Below, one piece after another: positions 53,877 to 60,984 of a stretch of 64,000 nt of DNA. Origin of the DNA: Marinithermofilum abyssi (GTDB lineage: Bacteria > Bacillota > Bacilli > Thermoactinomycetales > DSM-45169); assembly GCF_014641195.1 (NCBI RefSeq), contig NZ_BMHQ01000005.1, forward strand, positions 124,001 to 188,000, read 5' to 3'. Made by a program: the position numbers and the translations under genes. How positions within the stretch are numbered: position 1 is the stretch's first letter; each line of letters starts with the position of its first letter. The notes beneath the pieces were generated by a model. That model was given only the letters and a program-made list of their open reading frames with translations. It was not told the origin of the DNA and made no database searches.

Positions 53877-54026
53877 TCACATTCCTTTCTCTTCTTGATG
53901 TGCTTCTTGGATGGAATCGCAAATAGCATCCATCGCTATACGTATCTTTTCTTTTAGACTTCGTTGGAGTAGTTTGACGCTGGCCTCTTGAAGGTTTTCC
54001 AATGCCTTCAAAAGCGGATCATTCAT
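53877..54026 (-). CDS. Small helical protein of the phage-like module
   Basis: Forty-nine residues from ATG 54026 after GTAGGAAG (the longer frame to 54101 lacks a site). MNDPLLKALENLQEASVKLL then QRSLKEKIRIAMDAICDSIQ is a single amphipathic helix or coiled coil. Function unknown. Confidence 0.5.
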   Translation of the reverse strand: MNDPLLKALENLQEASVKLLQRSLKEKIRIAMDAICDSIQEAHQEEKGM

Positions 54027-54133
54027 CAGACTTCCTACTTGCTCCTTCTCTCCGTTTATAGATCCCCTCTCGGCTGTTGTGAGGCCGCTGACGCCTTCCA
54101 ATCTCTTTTTTAGGGGTCTAAATACCTGACCGT

Positions 54134-54361
54134 TTATTTTTCGTCTCTATCGCCCTGTCTCGTAACGGTCGCTGACAACTTATCCTTCACTTTCTCCCGT
54201 CGTTCATGGTATTCTGACATATTTTCTGGAAACAAGCGGGCCAATACCGCCAAGTCGTTGATCTCATCCAGTTGTTCATCAATAGACAGCTTGTGATCAG
54301 TAGAACACTCATCCGCTTGAGCAATGTGTAACTGCTTTTTCTGATTATCCATTTGCTTCAT
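54134..54361 (-). CDS. Small acidic protein of the phage-like module
   Basis: Seventy-five residues from ATG 54361 after AAGGAGGGG. Charged and helical (DEQLDEINDLAVLARLFPEN). No family recognised. Confidence 0.6.
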   Translation of the reverse strand: MKQMDNQKKQLHIAQADECSTDHKLSIDEQLDEINDLAVLARLFPENMSEYHERREKVKDKLSATVTRQGDRDEK

Positions 54362-54539
54362 CTTAACTCCCCTCCTTAACAACCCTCTCTCAGCCTGTGT
54401 GACTTTGATAGCGGACTTTTAAATTTGTTTGAGGGGTCTAGTACCGACCACATATCTTTTTGACCTCTATCGCGGTGTCTGCAATCCTATTTCTTATTGA
54501 TAAAACTTTTTGCAAGTGATCCGGGCTTTTTTGGTTGGT

Positions 54540-54822
54540 TTAAACCAGCAAATCATCATTTGATCCCTCCATCGCTTGAATCGCTTCAACAATCCTGCCT
54601 TGGCCGTAAGAATTTCCATCCGAAGCTCTTCGATACTCTGCGCTTGGCTCTTTATAACCTTTTCGATCCAGTACCCACTTGCAGAAATCCTCTAGTGATA
54701 CAGGCCTTAATGTTTGATAGGGTTCCCCGCCGTTTTTTCGGCTTTGATTTGACAAAAAAATTGGCAGTCAGGTTGTACTTTCCGTCTGACGTCAATGTGT
54801 ACTTTCCAATCTTGATATTCAT
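54540..54822 (-). CDS. Small phage-like protein, frameshifted
   Basis: ATG 54822 overlaps the DnaB stop (ATGA). Frame 1 begins MNIKIGKYTLTSDGKYNLTA then NFFVKSKPKK; frame 2 continues NGGEPYQTLRPVSLEDFCKW and GNSYGQGRIVEAIQAMEGS. A T6 run (A6 on the coding strand) at 54733-54738 has one base too many. Repaired length is ~93 residues. Proteins with this N-terminus follow DnaB in many Bacillota phages; function unknown. Confidence 0.6.
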
Positions 54823-56150
54823 TGGTTTACCGCTCCCTTCTGGATGGGATCAAAACGCGTGTAGGATTCATGAAAGTAAAATTTCGTGGTACCTTTCGGG
54901 CCATTCCGGTTTTTCGCAATGATCACTTCCGCCAAATCCCCCATCTCTGTCTCGGAGTTGTAGTATTTGTCACGGTAGAGGAACAGGATGACGTCAGCGG
55001 CCTGCTCAATCTCTCCGGATTCCCGAAGATCGGACATTACCGGTCGTTTATCCTGTCGCTGTTCCACAGCGCGAGAGAGTTGAGCCAAAACAATGACCGG
55101 AACTTTCAGCTCCTTTGCCATGGCTTTGAGTTGGCGAACATTTTCAGAGATCGCGTCATATCGACTCATGCCACGCTCCGGTGGTGCCATCTCCCCTAGG
55201 TAGTCGATGATGATGCAGGAGAGTTCACCCATTTCCCGCATCGCTCGCCGGGTCTTCGCTTTGATCTCTGCTGCAGAGACCCCGCCCTCGTCGTCGATAG
55301 TCAGTTTACATTCCGCAATCTTCGCCATGGCATCAGTACACCGTTGAATTTCCGAGTCCTTAACCAAGCCCGTATTAATATGGTGTAGATCCACCCGGGC
55401 GACATTGGCCACCATCCGATCCATCAATTGCTCTTCCGGCTGCTCCAGAGAAAAAACCAGGGTGGGCAATTGCTTAACACCGGACATGTGATAGGCAGCT
55501 TGCATGGCAAAGGAGGTTTTCCCCATCGAAGGGCGGGCACCGATAACCACCAAGCTCGACGGCTGGAACCCCGCCGTATACCGATCCAAATCCAACAACC
55601 CCGACGGTACTCCTGTAATCAATGATTTATTCTTGATTCGCTCATCAAACCGATCCGCGTACCGCATCACGGCCTCTTGGGCGGTGCTCATCGTCTGAAC
55701 ACAGAGCTGGTTTTCCGCAATCCGGGAGAGTTTGGCTTCCGCACGATTGATCATCTCCCGAATCTCTTCAGAGCCCTTCAGATAACCCATGCCCGCCACT
55801 TCCGCTCCGAATTGGACAAATCGTCGATGGGTGGCAATGCTTTTAAGTCGGTCGGCCCGATACCGAAGGGTTTCCGGATCGGTGGTGATCACTGCCCCAC
55901 AAATCTCCGTTAGAGCGCTGATGGCAAGTCCGCTGAACTGACTTAACAGTTGCAACTCAGAAGCCAGTTCAATCCGTTTGTGTTTCCGCCACAACTCAAA
56001 GATTTTCCGGCACAGTTGCTGGTGACTTCTCTGATAAAAGTCCTCGGGTTGCAATAGCTCCACTAAATCGGGAATACATTCCGAGTCCACGATCATGGCG
56101 CCGATTAATTCGTTTTCGATCTGGGTGTTACAGGGCAACGTTAACTCCAC
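54819..56150 (-). CDS. dnaB: Replicative DNA helicase DnaB/DnaC
   Basis: The 443-residue protein has the DnaB N-terminal domain (NTQIENELIGAMIVDSECIP, DFYQRSHQQLCRKIFEL) and RecA-like ATPase: VVIGARPSMGKTSFAMQAAY near residue 205, PTLVFSLEQPEEQLMDRMVA, IIDYLGEMAPPE and the RxSG/Arg finger region SDLRESGEIEQAADVILFLY. It unwinds the fork for element replication. The replisome organiser is four bases upstream. Confidence 0.96.
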   Translation of the reverse strand: MELTLPCNTQIENELIGAMIVDSECIPDLVELLQPEDFYQRSHQQLCRKIFELWRKHKRIELASELQLLSQFSGLAISALTEICGAVITTDPETLRYRADRLKSIATHRRFVQFGAEVAGMGYLKGSEEIREMINRAEAKLSRIAENQLCVQTMSTAQEAVMRYADRFDERIKNKSLITGVPSGLLDLDRYTAGFQPSSLVVIGARPSMGKTSFAMQAAYHMSGVKQLPTLVFSLEQPEEQLMDRMVANVARVDLHHINTGLVKDSEIQRCTDAMAKIAECKLTIDDEGGVSAAEIKAKTRRAMREMGELSCIIIDYLGEMAPPERGMSRYDAISENVRQLKAMAKELKVPVIVLAQLSRAVEQRQDKRPVMSDLRESGEIEQAADVILFLYRDKYYNSETEMGDLAEVIIAKNRNGPKGTTKFYFHESYTRFDPIQKGAVNQ

Positions 56151-56153
56151 GGA

Positions 56154-57104
56154 TTATCCCTCCGCTTGCAGTTCCTTTTCCATCTCGCGAATCCGTCGAA
56201 TAACCTCTGGTTCTTCCTCGTCTACACGTCGTGAAGGCGGTTGATTATAAGCAGGTTGTCGTCTGTTTTTCAGCATGATGAGCTTACGGTTCGCTTCATG
56301 TTCATCGGTTCCCCGCATGATTCCTAGCGTGTACTCTTCTCGTTTGTCATCGTGCTTCTCCACGTGTACCCACATGGCGTAAGTAACCACTGCTGGACTG
56401 TATTGTTGCCACTTCTCCCAGAGTTTTAAGACAATGTTTCGGGATATCCGGGTGGTTTTTCGCGTCAGTCTGATACAATCGATGTATTTTACTAATAGTT
56501 TTGGACTTACCAATAAGGGGTTGGAAGCCATTTGGGTTTCAACAAAGGCTTCGATGTCTTCTTTGAAGCAGAGGTTTTCTTTCTCTCTCCTGTCTCTCTC
56601 TTTTTCTTTATCTCTATCTTCTTCTTTATCTATTGCGTTACCGGGCGTTTCTGTAGCGTTACCTGTAACGTTACAATCTTCGTTTTGGGATTTTCCCTTA
56701 GGTAATAGCAGTTGTTCTTTTTTCTTGCGTTCTCTATAGCGTTTAACCCTTTCTTTAGTCTGTTTTCGAATCTTCTCCAATCCCTCAATGTTCTGGTGCT
56801 TCTCCCAGTTAAGAATGCAGATACCTTTTTCGTCTACCTCTATCATTTGAAAGTCAGTAAAGGTTCGAAGTGCCAAGTCCATTACTGGTTGAGGTTTGTT
56901 CATGATAACCGAAAGCATTTGTGGAGTATACGGGGTGCCTTCACTCAAATAGATATAACCGTTATCATTCGTTTTTCCGGCCATCGTCAACAACCGTATC
57001 CATATAACAACGAGAGTATCCCCTTCAGGCAATGCTTGAATCAATTTCACTTTCTCGTCTTCAAACATGCTGGTTGAAATTCGTATCCATGGCACACCAG
57101 CCAT
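56154..57104 (-). CDS. Phage replisome organiser (Rep_Org_N family)
   Basis: The chosen start is ATG 57104 after AAGGAGGTGAAAAA, so ~316 residues. The N-terminus PWIRISTSMFEDEKVKLIQA then GDTLVVIWIRLLTMAGKTND and SVIMNKPQPVMDLALRTFTD is the winged-helix phage_rep_org_N domain. A charged linker (KEEDRDKEKERDRREKE) and a helical C-terminus follow. It recognises the phage origin, often inside its own gene, and loads DnaB. The origin itself was not located. Confidence 0.88.
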   Translation of the reverse strand: MAGVPWIRISTSMFEDEKVKLIQALPEGDTLVVIWIRLLTMAGKTNDNGYIYLSEGTPYTPQMLSVIMNKPQPVMDLALRTFTDFQMIEVDEKGICILNWEKHQNIEGLEKIRKQTKERVKRYRERKKKEQLLLPKGKSQNEDCNVTGNATETPGNAIDKEEDRDKEKERDRREKENLCFKEDIEAFVETQMASNPLLVSPKLLVKYIDCIRLTRKTTRISRNIVLKLWEKWQQYSPAVVTYAMWVHVEKHDDKREEYTLGIMRGTDEHEANRKLIMLKNRRQPAYNQPPSRRVDEEEPEVIRRIREMEKELQAEG

Positions 57105-57225
57105 TTTTTCACCTCCTTCAAGACACCTTTCCTGCCTTACAAATCTAAAACTCCCTGCGCCCTCTCTCGTGGATCCACCGCAACATATACCGCGCATTTG
57201 CTACATGTCCGTTTCCCTATCACTG

Positions 57226-57444
57226 CTACTCGCCCATCCTCACCATCTCTGTAAAGCGCGGATGGACGAAATTCCGTTCCGGTGTCGGGATGATCCCCTG
57301 TTTCCACAACCTCATCGCAAGTTCACGAGCGGTTAGTCGAGGACATTTCCGTAACTCCCGCAACACAATTTGACGTCTGGTTTCCGCTGTTTCTATAACT
57401 CGCTCATAAGCCATTCTCCGGGTTTCTCGGGTGATCGTTCCTAT
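57226..57444 (-). CDS. Small winged-helix-like protein with apparent ATA start
   Basis: The 72-residue frame GTITRETRRMAYERVIETAE, ARELAMRLWKQGIIPTPERN then FVHPRFTEM resembles small phage proteins starting M-x-x-TRETRR-AYE. A good AAAGGAGG lies nine bases upstream of an ATA (57444), where those proteins start. The first ATG (57414) lacks a usable ribosome site. Either ATA is used or a base is wrong. Role unknown; HTH-like. Confidence 0.55.
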   Translation of the reverse strand: MGTITRETRRMAYERVIETAETRRQIVLRELRKCPRLTARELAMRLWKQGIIPTPERNFVHPRFTEMVRMGE

Positions 57445-57505
57445 GGGCTTTTTCCTCCTTTGATGATGTGTCCGGGATTGCGGCTCCCGGTGGGCCGTTT
57501 GTTTT

Positions 57506-57697
57506 TTAAATTGCGTTATGGTAAACTTTGGACGAATCGTATAATTCGTTTGCCAACTTGCGAATTTCAGATTCTCTCCAAAGCATGTCGGCTTGAACCC
57601 GGCATGCTTTTTTGTAGTCTCCAGCCTCTTTCGCATAACGAAGGGCTTTTTTCTCCTCTTTCAAGATCTGACGGTGAGCCCTCAGATCCGCCACCAA
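57506..57697 (-). CDS. Small helical protein of the phage-like module
   Basis: Sixty-three residues, start uncertain (TTG 57697 or GTG 57694). AHRQILKEEKKALRYAKEAG then DYKKACRVQADMLWRESEIR is a charged coiled coil. No clear ribosome site was found, so the call is tentative. Confidence 0.4.
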   Translation of the reverse strand: MVADLRAHRQILKEEKKALRYAKEAGDYKKACRVQADMLWRESEIRKLANELYDSSKVYHNAI

Positions 57698-57744
57698 GTC
57701 TTCATCATCGCACTAAAGCCACACAGGAACTTGATCATTCATCA

Positions 57745-58575
57745 TCATGCCAGCCCCAACTCCTTTAGCTCATCGTCCTGAATCTCGCTCCCGTTTATCA
57801 CTTCCGCCTCGGGCAGATCATCCAACTTGGTACCCAATGCTTTCTCACCAATTAATTGAACCAACTCCGCTCCGCTCATTTCGATCATCAGTTTGATCAG
57901 TTCACTGGCTTCTTTCTTGGTCATCTCCGAAGTGGATGTTTTTCCAGTTTGATACTTCACCAGCTTCCGAAGCTGATTCTCTGTCAGGCCTTTTTCTTTT
58001 TGACCCATGGCGAATATTTTCCGCCGCTGAGCCTCCGTTGCAAGCCCTTGTGCTCGTTGTCCCGTCTCTCGGAAACTCTGTTGCGGTGGACAATGATGTT
58101 CGCTCCGTTCGGCAATCTCCTCGGCGGAAACTTCCCCGAATCCAACTAAGTCCAGGATGGCCCGGTTTTTCGCTCGCGTAATAGCATGGGCGCGAACGTT
58201 ATGGAGAGTTCGCTGTTTTTCAACTTTCTCTTCAAACCCACAAGATCCGTCCGCTTCCTGATAGGCCCCGGTTTCCACATGAGTCGCCCGAGCCTTCGCC
58301 AACCAAGCAATCATCTTTCCTGTCTTGGGATCAATCAGTGGTTCATCCTGGATAATTTCGCAAGAAACGTTGAAAAACCGTTGTACCTTACGGACAAAGC
58401 TCTTCTTGGGATGTTGCTTGCCGCTAATGTTCTGAAAGTCATCTGTGGTTCCCAATCGGGATTTCATCTGTTGGTAGATGTGGAACTGCTCCAGGGTCTG
58501 TTCAACTGAAGCCGCGGGAGTGATAAGTCCCTTAGGTTGGGGCCGATCCTGCGGCAATTGTTTAACTTGGGCCAT
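57745..58575 (-). CDS. Phage-like protein, possible recombination or ssDNA-annealing function
   Basis: The 276-residue protein starts ATG 58575 after GAAAGGAGAG. Residues ~55-145 include KSFVRKVQRFFNVSCEIIQD, MIAWLAKARATHVETGAYQE and HNVRAHAITRAKNRAILDLV then GFGEVSAEEI. The C-terminal region (ATEAQRRKIFAMGQKEKGLT and KEASELIKLMIEM) resembles the tail of single-strand annealing proteins. Similar genes occur in Bacillota phage replication regions. I infer an Erf/Rad52-like or similar role with low certainty. Confidence 0.6.
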   Translation of the reverse strand: MAQVKQLPQDRPQPKGLITPAASVEQTLEQFHIYQQMKSRLGTTDDFQNISGKQHPKKSFVRKVQRFFNVSCEIIQDEPLIDPKTGKMIAWLAKARATHVETGAYQEADGSCGFEEKVEKQRTLHNVRAHAITRAKNRAILDLVGFGEVSAEEIAERSEHHCPPQQSFRETGQRAQGLATEAQRRKIFAMGQKEKGLTENQLRKLVKYQTGKTSTSEMTKKEASELIKLMIEMSGAELVQLIGEKALGTKLDDLPEAEVINGSEIQDDELKELGLA

Positions 58576-58594
58576 ATTCTCTCTCCTTTCTGGA

Positions 58595-58846
58595 TCAGTC
58601 GCAATGAACGGCAGATATCCAGATCACTTCGTGAACATTCTTGTCGATGGTTTTGACTTGAGGATTCAGTAGATCGTAACCGCAGGGGTGGAAACCCGAC
58701 TGGACTGCCGCTTTATATGCCACCTCATACACCGAGTCCAGATCATCTGGATTGACTGTTTCGTTCGTCTTCACCGTGGCCTTGTGTTTGTAAAGGTGGT
58801 ACAGCGTCACTTCTTTTTCGTGGTTAACCAGCGTCAAAGTGCCCAT
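58595..58846 (-). CDS. Small phage-like protein of unknown function
   Basis: Eighty-three residues from ATG 58846 after GGAAGGAGAG. LTLVNHEKEVTLYHLYKHKA, then YEVAYKAAVQSGFHPCGYDL. It looks like a compact alpha/beta fold. Not recognised. Confidence 0.65.
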   Translation of the reverse strand: MGTLTLVNHEKEVTLYHLYKHKATVKTNETVNPDDLDSVYEVAYKAAVQSGFHPCGYDLLNPQVKTIDKNVHEVIWISAVHCD

Positions 58847-58905
58847 GGATCGCTCTCCTTCCGGTTTGTCTCCGGGTATGATAAACTGATCTTGTCAAGA
58901 GTTTT

Positions 58906-59073
58906 TTATCGGCCCTTTTCAATGGGCTTTTTCTTTGTTTCCAGGAGAGTTATTGCTTTAGGGATGGACATGTACCCGCAATCCTTACCACTAGGACTCT
59001 TCCAATAAATCAGGACCTTTGGAATACCGTAGTCAGTTTTGCCAACGATTCGTTCCACTCCCTCGAAGTGCAC
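58906..59073 (-). CDS. Small basic protein of unknown function
   Basis: Fifty-five residues from GTG 59073 after AGAGGAGG. VHFEGVERIVGKTDYGIPKV then IYWKSPSGKDCGYMSIPKAI. Beta-rich. Not recognised. Confidence 0.55.
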   Translation of the reverse strand: MHFEGVERIVGKTDYGIPKVLIYWKSPSGKDCGYMSIPKAITLLETKKKPIEKGR

Positions 59074-59087
59074 CGATTTACCTCCTC

Positions 59088-59237
59088 TCAAGAGTTAGCA
59101 GCTTTCTTTTCGATCTTCTTAGTCGGCTGGGATTCGAGTACGATCTTGAGTGCCTTAACCATCCTTTTCATGTCTGGTTCATAACTCGCTTCGAATTTGA
59201 TACCTCTTGGGTGCTTAACGTTAAGCTGTTGGGACAT
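59088..59237 (-). CDS. Small basic protein of the phage-like module
   Basis: Found by hand: 49 residues from ATG 59237 after GAAGGGAGG. MSQQLNVKHPRGIKFEASYE then PDMKRMVKALKIVLESQPTK. Small helical proteins of this type are common beside phage Cro genes. Function unknown. Confidence 0.55.
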   Translation of the reverse strand: MSQQLNVKHPRGIKFEASYEPDMKRMVKALKIVLESQPTKKIEKKAANS

Positions 59238-59281
59238 TTAGTTTTACCTCCCTTCGGATCAGTAGGTTTTAAATCAACGAT

Positions 59282-59518
59282 CTAACCCAACATTTTGTTG
59301 TGTTGATTGCAAAAAAAAATTTCGCTAATACTCTTATCAAAGACATCTGCAATGGCAAAAGCTAAGTTCAGCTTAGGAGTCCTAGTCCCCTGCTCAATCA
59401 TCCCATAATAACTCACACTAATGTTGAATCCATACTCCTTATTTAACTTAGTAACAACATCCCTTTGAAACCAATTTCGTTCTTTACGGAAACGTATTAA
59501 TTGGTAGCGCCGTTTCAT
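59282..59518 (-). CDS. Cro-like XRE-family regulator
   Basis: The preferred start is ATG 59518, after GGGGGGTGAT; the 78-residue product carries one HTH_3 domain (RKERNWFQRDVVTKLNKEYG then SVSYYGMIEQGTRTPKLNLA). It is divergent from the repressor at 59681. Its 3' end contains an extra copy of the shared operator. It would drive the early (replication) direction when the repressor is lost. Confidence 0.85.
   Translation of the reverse strand: MKRRYQLIRFRKERNWFQRDVVTKLNKEYGFNISVSYYGMIEQGTRTPKLNLAFAIADVFDKSISEIFFCNQHNKMLG
59286..59302. promoter_or_regulatory. Operator-like repeat inside the cro-like gene 3' end
   Basis: CCCAACATTTTGTTGTG, the same motif as the four copies in the divergent promoter region. 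It overlaps the last codons of the cro-like gene. Confidence 0.6.
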
Positions 59519-59532
59519 GTCCGTTATCACCC

Positions 59533-59636
59533 CCCAACGTTTTGTTGTGTATATCATAACACAACTAACTGTTGGATTGTCAATAGCAACCACAACAATT
59601 TGTTGTGTTTATTTTTTTACCCAACATTCAGTTGTA
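59533..59636. promoter_or_regulatory. Divergent switch promoter with four operator copies
   Basis: Copies: CCCAACGTTTTGTTGTG (59533-59549), CACAACTAACTGTTGG inverted (59560-59575), the perfect palindrome CACAACAATTTGTTGTG (59591-59607) and CCCAACATTCAGTTGTA (59620-59636). Leftward promoter: TTGACA at 59579-59584 and TATGAT near 59551-59557 (minus strand) enclose the second copy. Rightward -10 TATAAT at 59635-59640 abuts the fourth. This is the plan of a lambda-like CI/Cro switch. Confidence 0.75.
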
Positions 59637-59680
59637 TAATGAATTTAACTTGAAGTTGCTACGGAAGGGATGTAGTCTAA

Positions 59681-60010
59681 GTGAACATTTTTGCTACTCG
59701 CCTCAGAGAATTAAGACAACAACATGGTTTACGTCAAAGTGATGTCGCTAAAAAATTAGGCATCACTGAAAGCGCCTATGGATATTACGAGCAAGGTCGA
59801 CGTGAACCTCCTTATAAATCTCTCCAACAACTTGCTGATCTGTTTGATGTCTCCGTTGATTACCTCCTCGGTCGTACTGACATCCCTTCCCGAATTGAAA
59901 CCGAAGCCGCCCATCGAAGCGATGACCCCATGGCAGATTGGCCTAAGGAAGCGCGGGAGGATGTCGAGAACTTTAAGGAGTTTATACGGAAGAAGTACGG
60001 GATTGATTGA
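59681..60010 (+). CDS. XRE-family repressor (CI/ImmR-like)
   Basis: The 109-residue protein starts GTG 59681. An HTH_3 domain fills residues ~5-60 (LRELRQQHGLRQSDVAKKLG then ESAYGYYEQGRREPPYKSLQ and LADLFDVSVDYLLGRTD). A short acidic C-terminus follows (DDPMADWPKEAREDVENFKE). No LexA-type self-cleavage domain is present, so inactivation would need a partner such as the ImmA-like protease at 60514. It should hold the element silent by binding the four operators. Confidence 0.9.
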   Translation: MNIFATRLRELRQQHGLRQSDVAKKLGITESAYGYYEQGRREPPYKSLQQLADLFDVSVDYLLGRTDIPSRIETEAAHRSDDPMADWPKEAREDVENFKEFIRKKYGID

Positions 60011-60117
60011 ACTTTCATAACTTCTTTTGCGATTTCAATCGAACTTTGAATTAAAGGAAACGCAAAACATTTAAACAAAAATAAGTACTAATAATCCCGT
60101 TCCAAGAACGTGAATCG

Positions 60118-60453
60118 TTATGTAGTTGAAGAAGATGTTGAGCAGCTTCCTTTTTTCAGTTCTTGCTCCCGTTTACTCAATAATTTCAGTTGCCGTTCGA
60201 TATCTTCTAATCTCTGCGGGGTCACTTCATTGTGTACAATGACCTCTACATGCTTGGTTGATAACCATACCAGTTGGCTAATCCATTTCTCCAATTGTTC
60301 ATCCCATTCCCATGATCCCGCAATATTTTTGTCTATGATGGTATCCCTCCTTATTGAACTACTTTTTAAAAAGCTTCCTCCCATTTGGTTTAACACCTGA
60401 AAAAAGAAATGTTGTTTTACCATTGTACCTAAATTATAATAAAAAGGGAACAT
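60118..60453 (-). CDS. Small charged protein beside the SOS box, start uncertain
   Basis: The C-terminal ~70 residues look coding (EWDEQLEKWISQLVWLSTKH then VEVIVHNEVTPQRLEDIERQ, LKLLSKREQELKK). The full frame opens at 60453; an ATG at 60423 is another choice. The best ribosome site, AAGGAGGG, lies eight bases before an ATA at 60336, giving a 72-residue product. The gene points away from a LexA-type box at 60447-60460 with a TATAAT (minus strand) at 60434-60439, so it may be SOS-induced. Function unknown. Confidence 0.5.
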   Translation of the reverse strand: MFPFYYNLGTMVKQHFFFQVLNQMGGSFLKSSSIRRDTIIDKNIAGSWEWDEQLEKWISQLVWLSTKHVEVIVHNEVTPQRLEDIERQLKLLSKREQELKKGSCSTSSSTT

Positions 60454-60460
60454 ACGTTCG
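60447..60460. promoter_or_regulatory. LexA (SOS) box
   Basis: GGAACATACGTTCG against the B. subtilis consensus CGAACATATGTTCG: both GAAC and GTTC half-sites are exact, with a 4-base centre. It sits in the divergent region between the 60118 gene and the ImmA-like/integrase operon, overlapping the upstream side of a TATAAT. Confidence 0.75.
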
Positions 60461-60513
60461 CATCGGCGATCTTTTTATGACAACTTCATAGACAAATGCA
60501 AGGGGGGTATGGA

Positions 60514-60984
60514 TTGGCACTTGGCCTTTTTCATCTCGCCCACGAAGAGAACATTATTGTTGAATGGTATCCGTTTCGCACTCCTTTAGTCGGCTATTAT
60601 TGGCAAACCAAAAGCGGTTATCCTGTTATCGGACTTAGTAGCTCACTTCAACATCAACATGCTGCATTACGTTCAATCCTAGCCGAAGAACTTGGTCATC
60701 ACTTTACCTCAACTACCTATTCCATTTGTAAAACCCATTACCGTTACAGTGATCGCTTGAATGTAAGCCAGTGCGAAGAAAGAGCACTTCGCTGGGCGGC
60801 TTCCTATCTCATCCCATTCAAAAAGCTGGTTAAAGCTCGGATGAATGGGATAGATAATCCATGGGAATTAGCTGAGCATTTTAATGTGCTTGAGGAGATT
60901 GTCACCGTTCGATTAAGGATATTTCAACTTCAAGGGGAATGGGAGAAGTTATGTGAACAAACCCGCACAGGAGGAGAAATATGA
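60514..60984 (+). CDS. ImmA/IrrE-family metallopeptidase
   Basis: The likely start is TTG 60514, six bases after AAGGGGGG (an ATG at 60496 overlaps the site). About 156 residues. The zinc motif region reads SILAEELGHHFTSTTYSICK near residue 70: E-E-L-G-H-H in place of the usual H-E-x-x-H, a form common in this family, with a downstream ERALRWAASYLIPF helix. In ICEBs1 ImmA cleaves ImmR to induce excision; here the nearby CI-like repressor is the expected target. It overlaps the integrase start by four bases. Confidence 0.87.
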   Translation: MALGLFHLAHEENIIVEWYPFRTPLVGYYWQTKSGYPVIGLSSSLQHQHAALRSILAEELGHHFTSTTYSICKTHYRYSDRLNVSQCEERALRWAASYLIPFKKLVKARMNGIDNPWELAEHFNVLEEIVTVRLRIFQLQGEWEKLCEQTRTGGEI

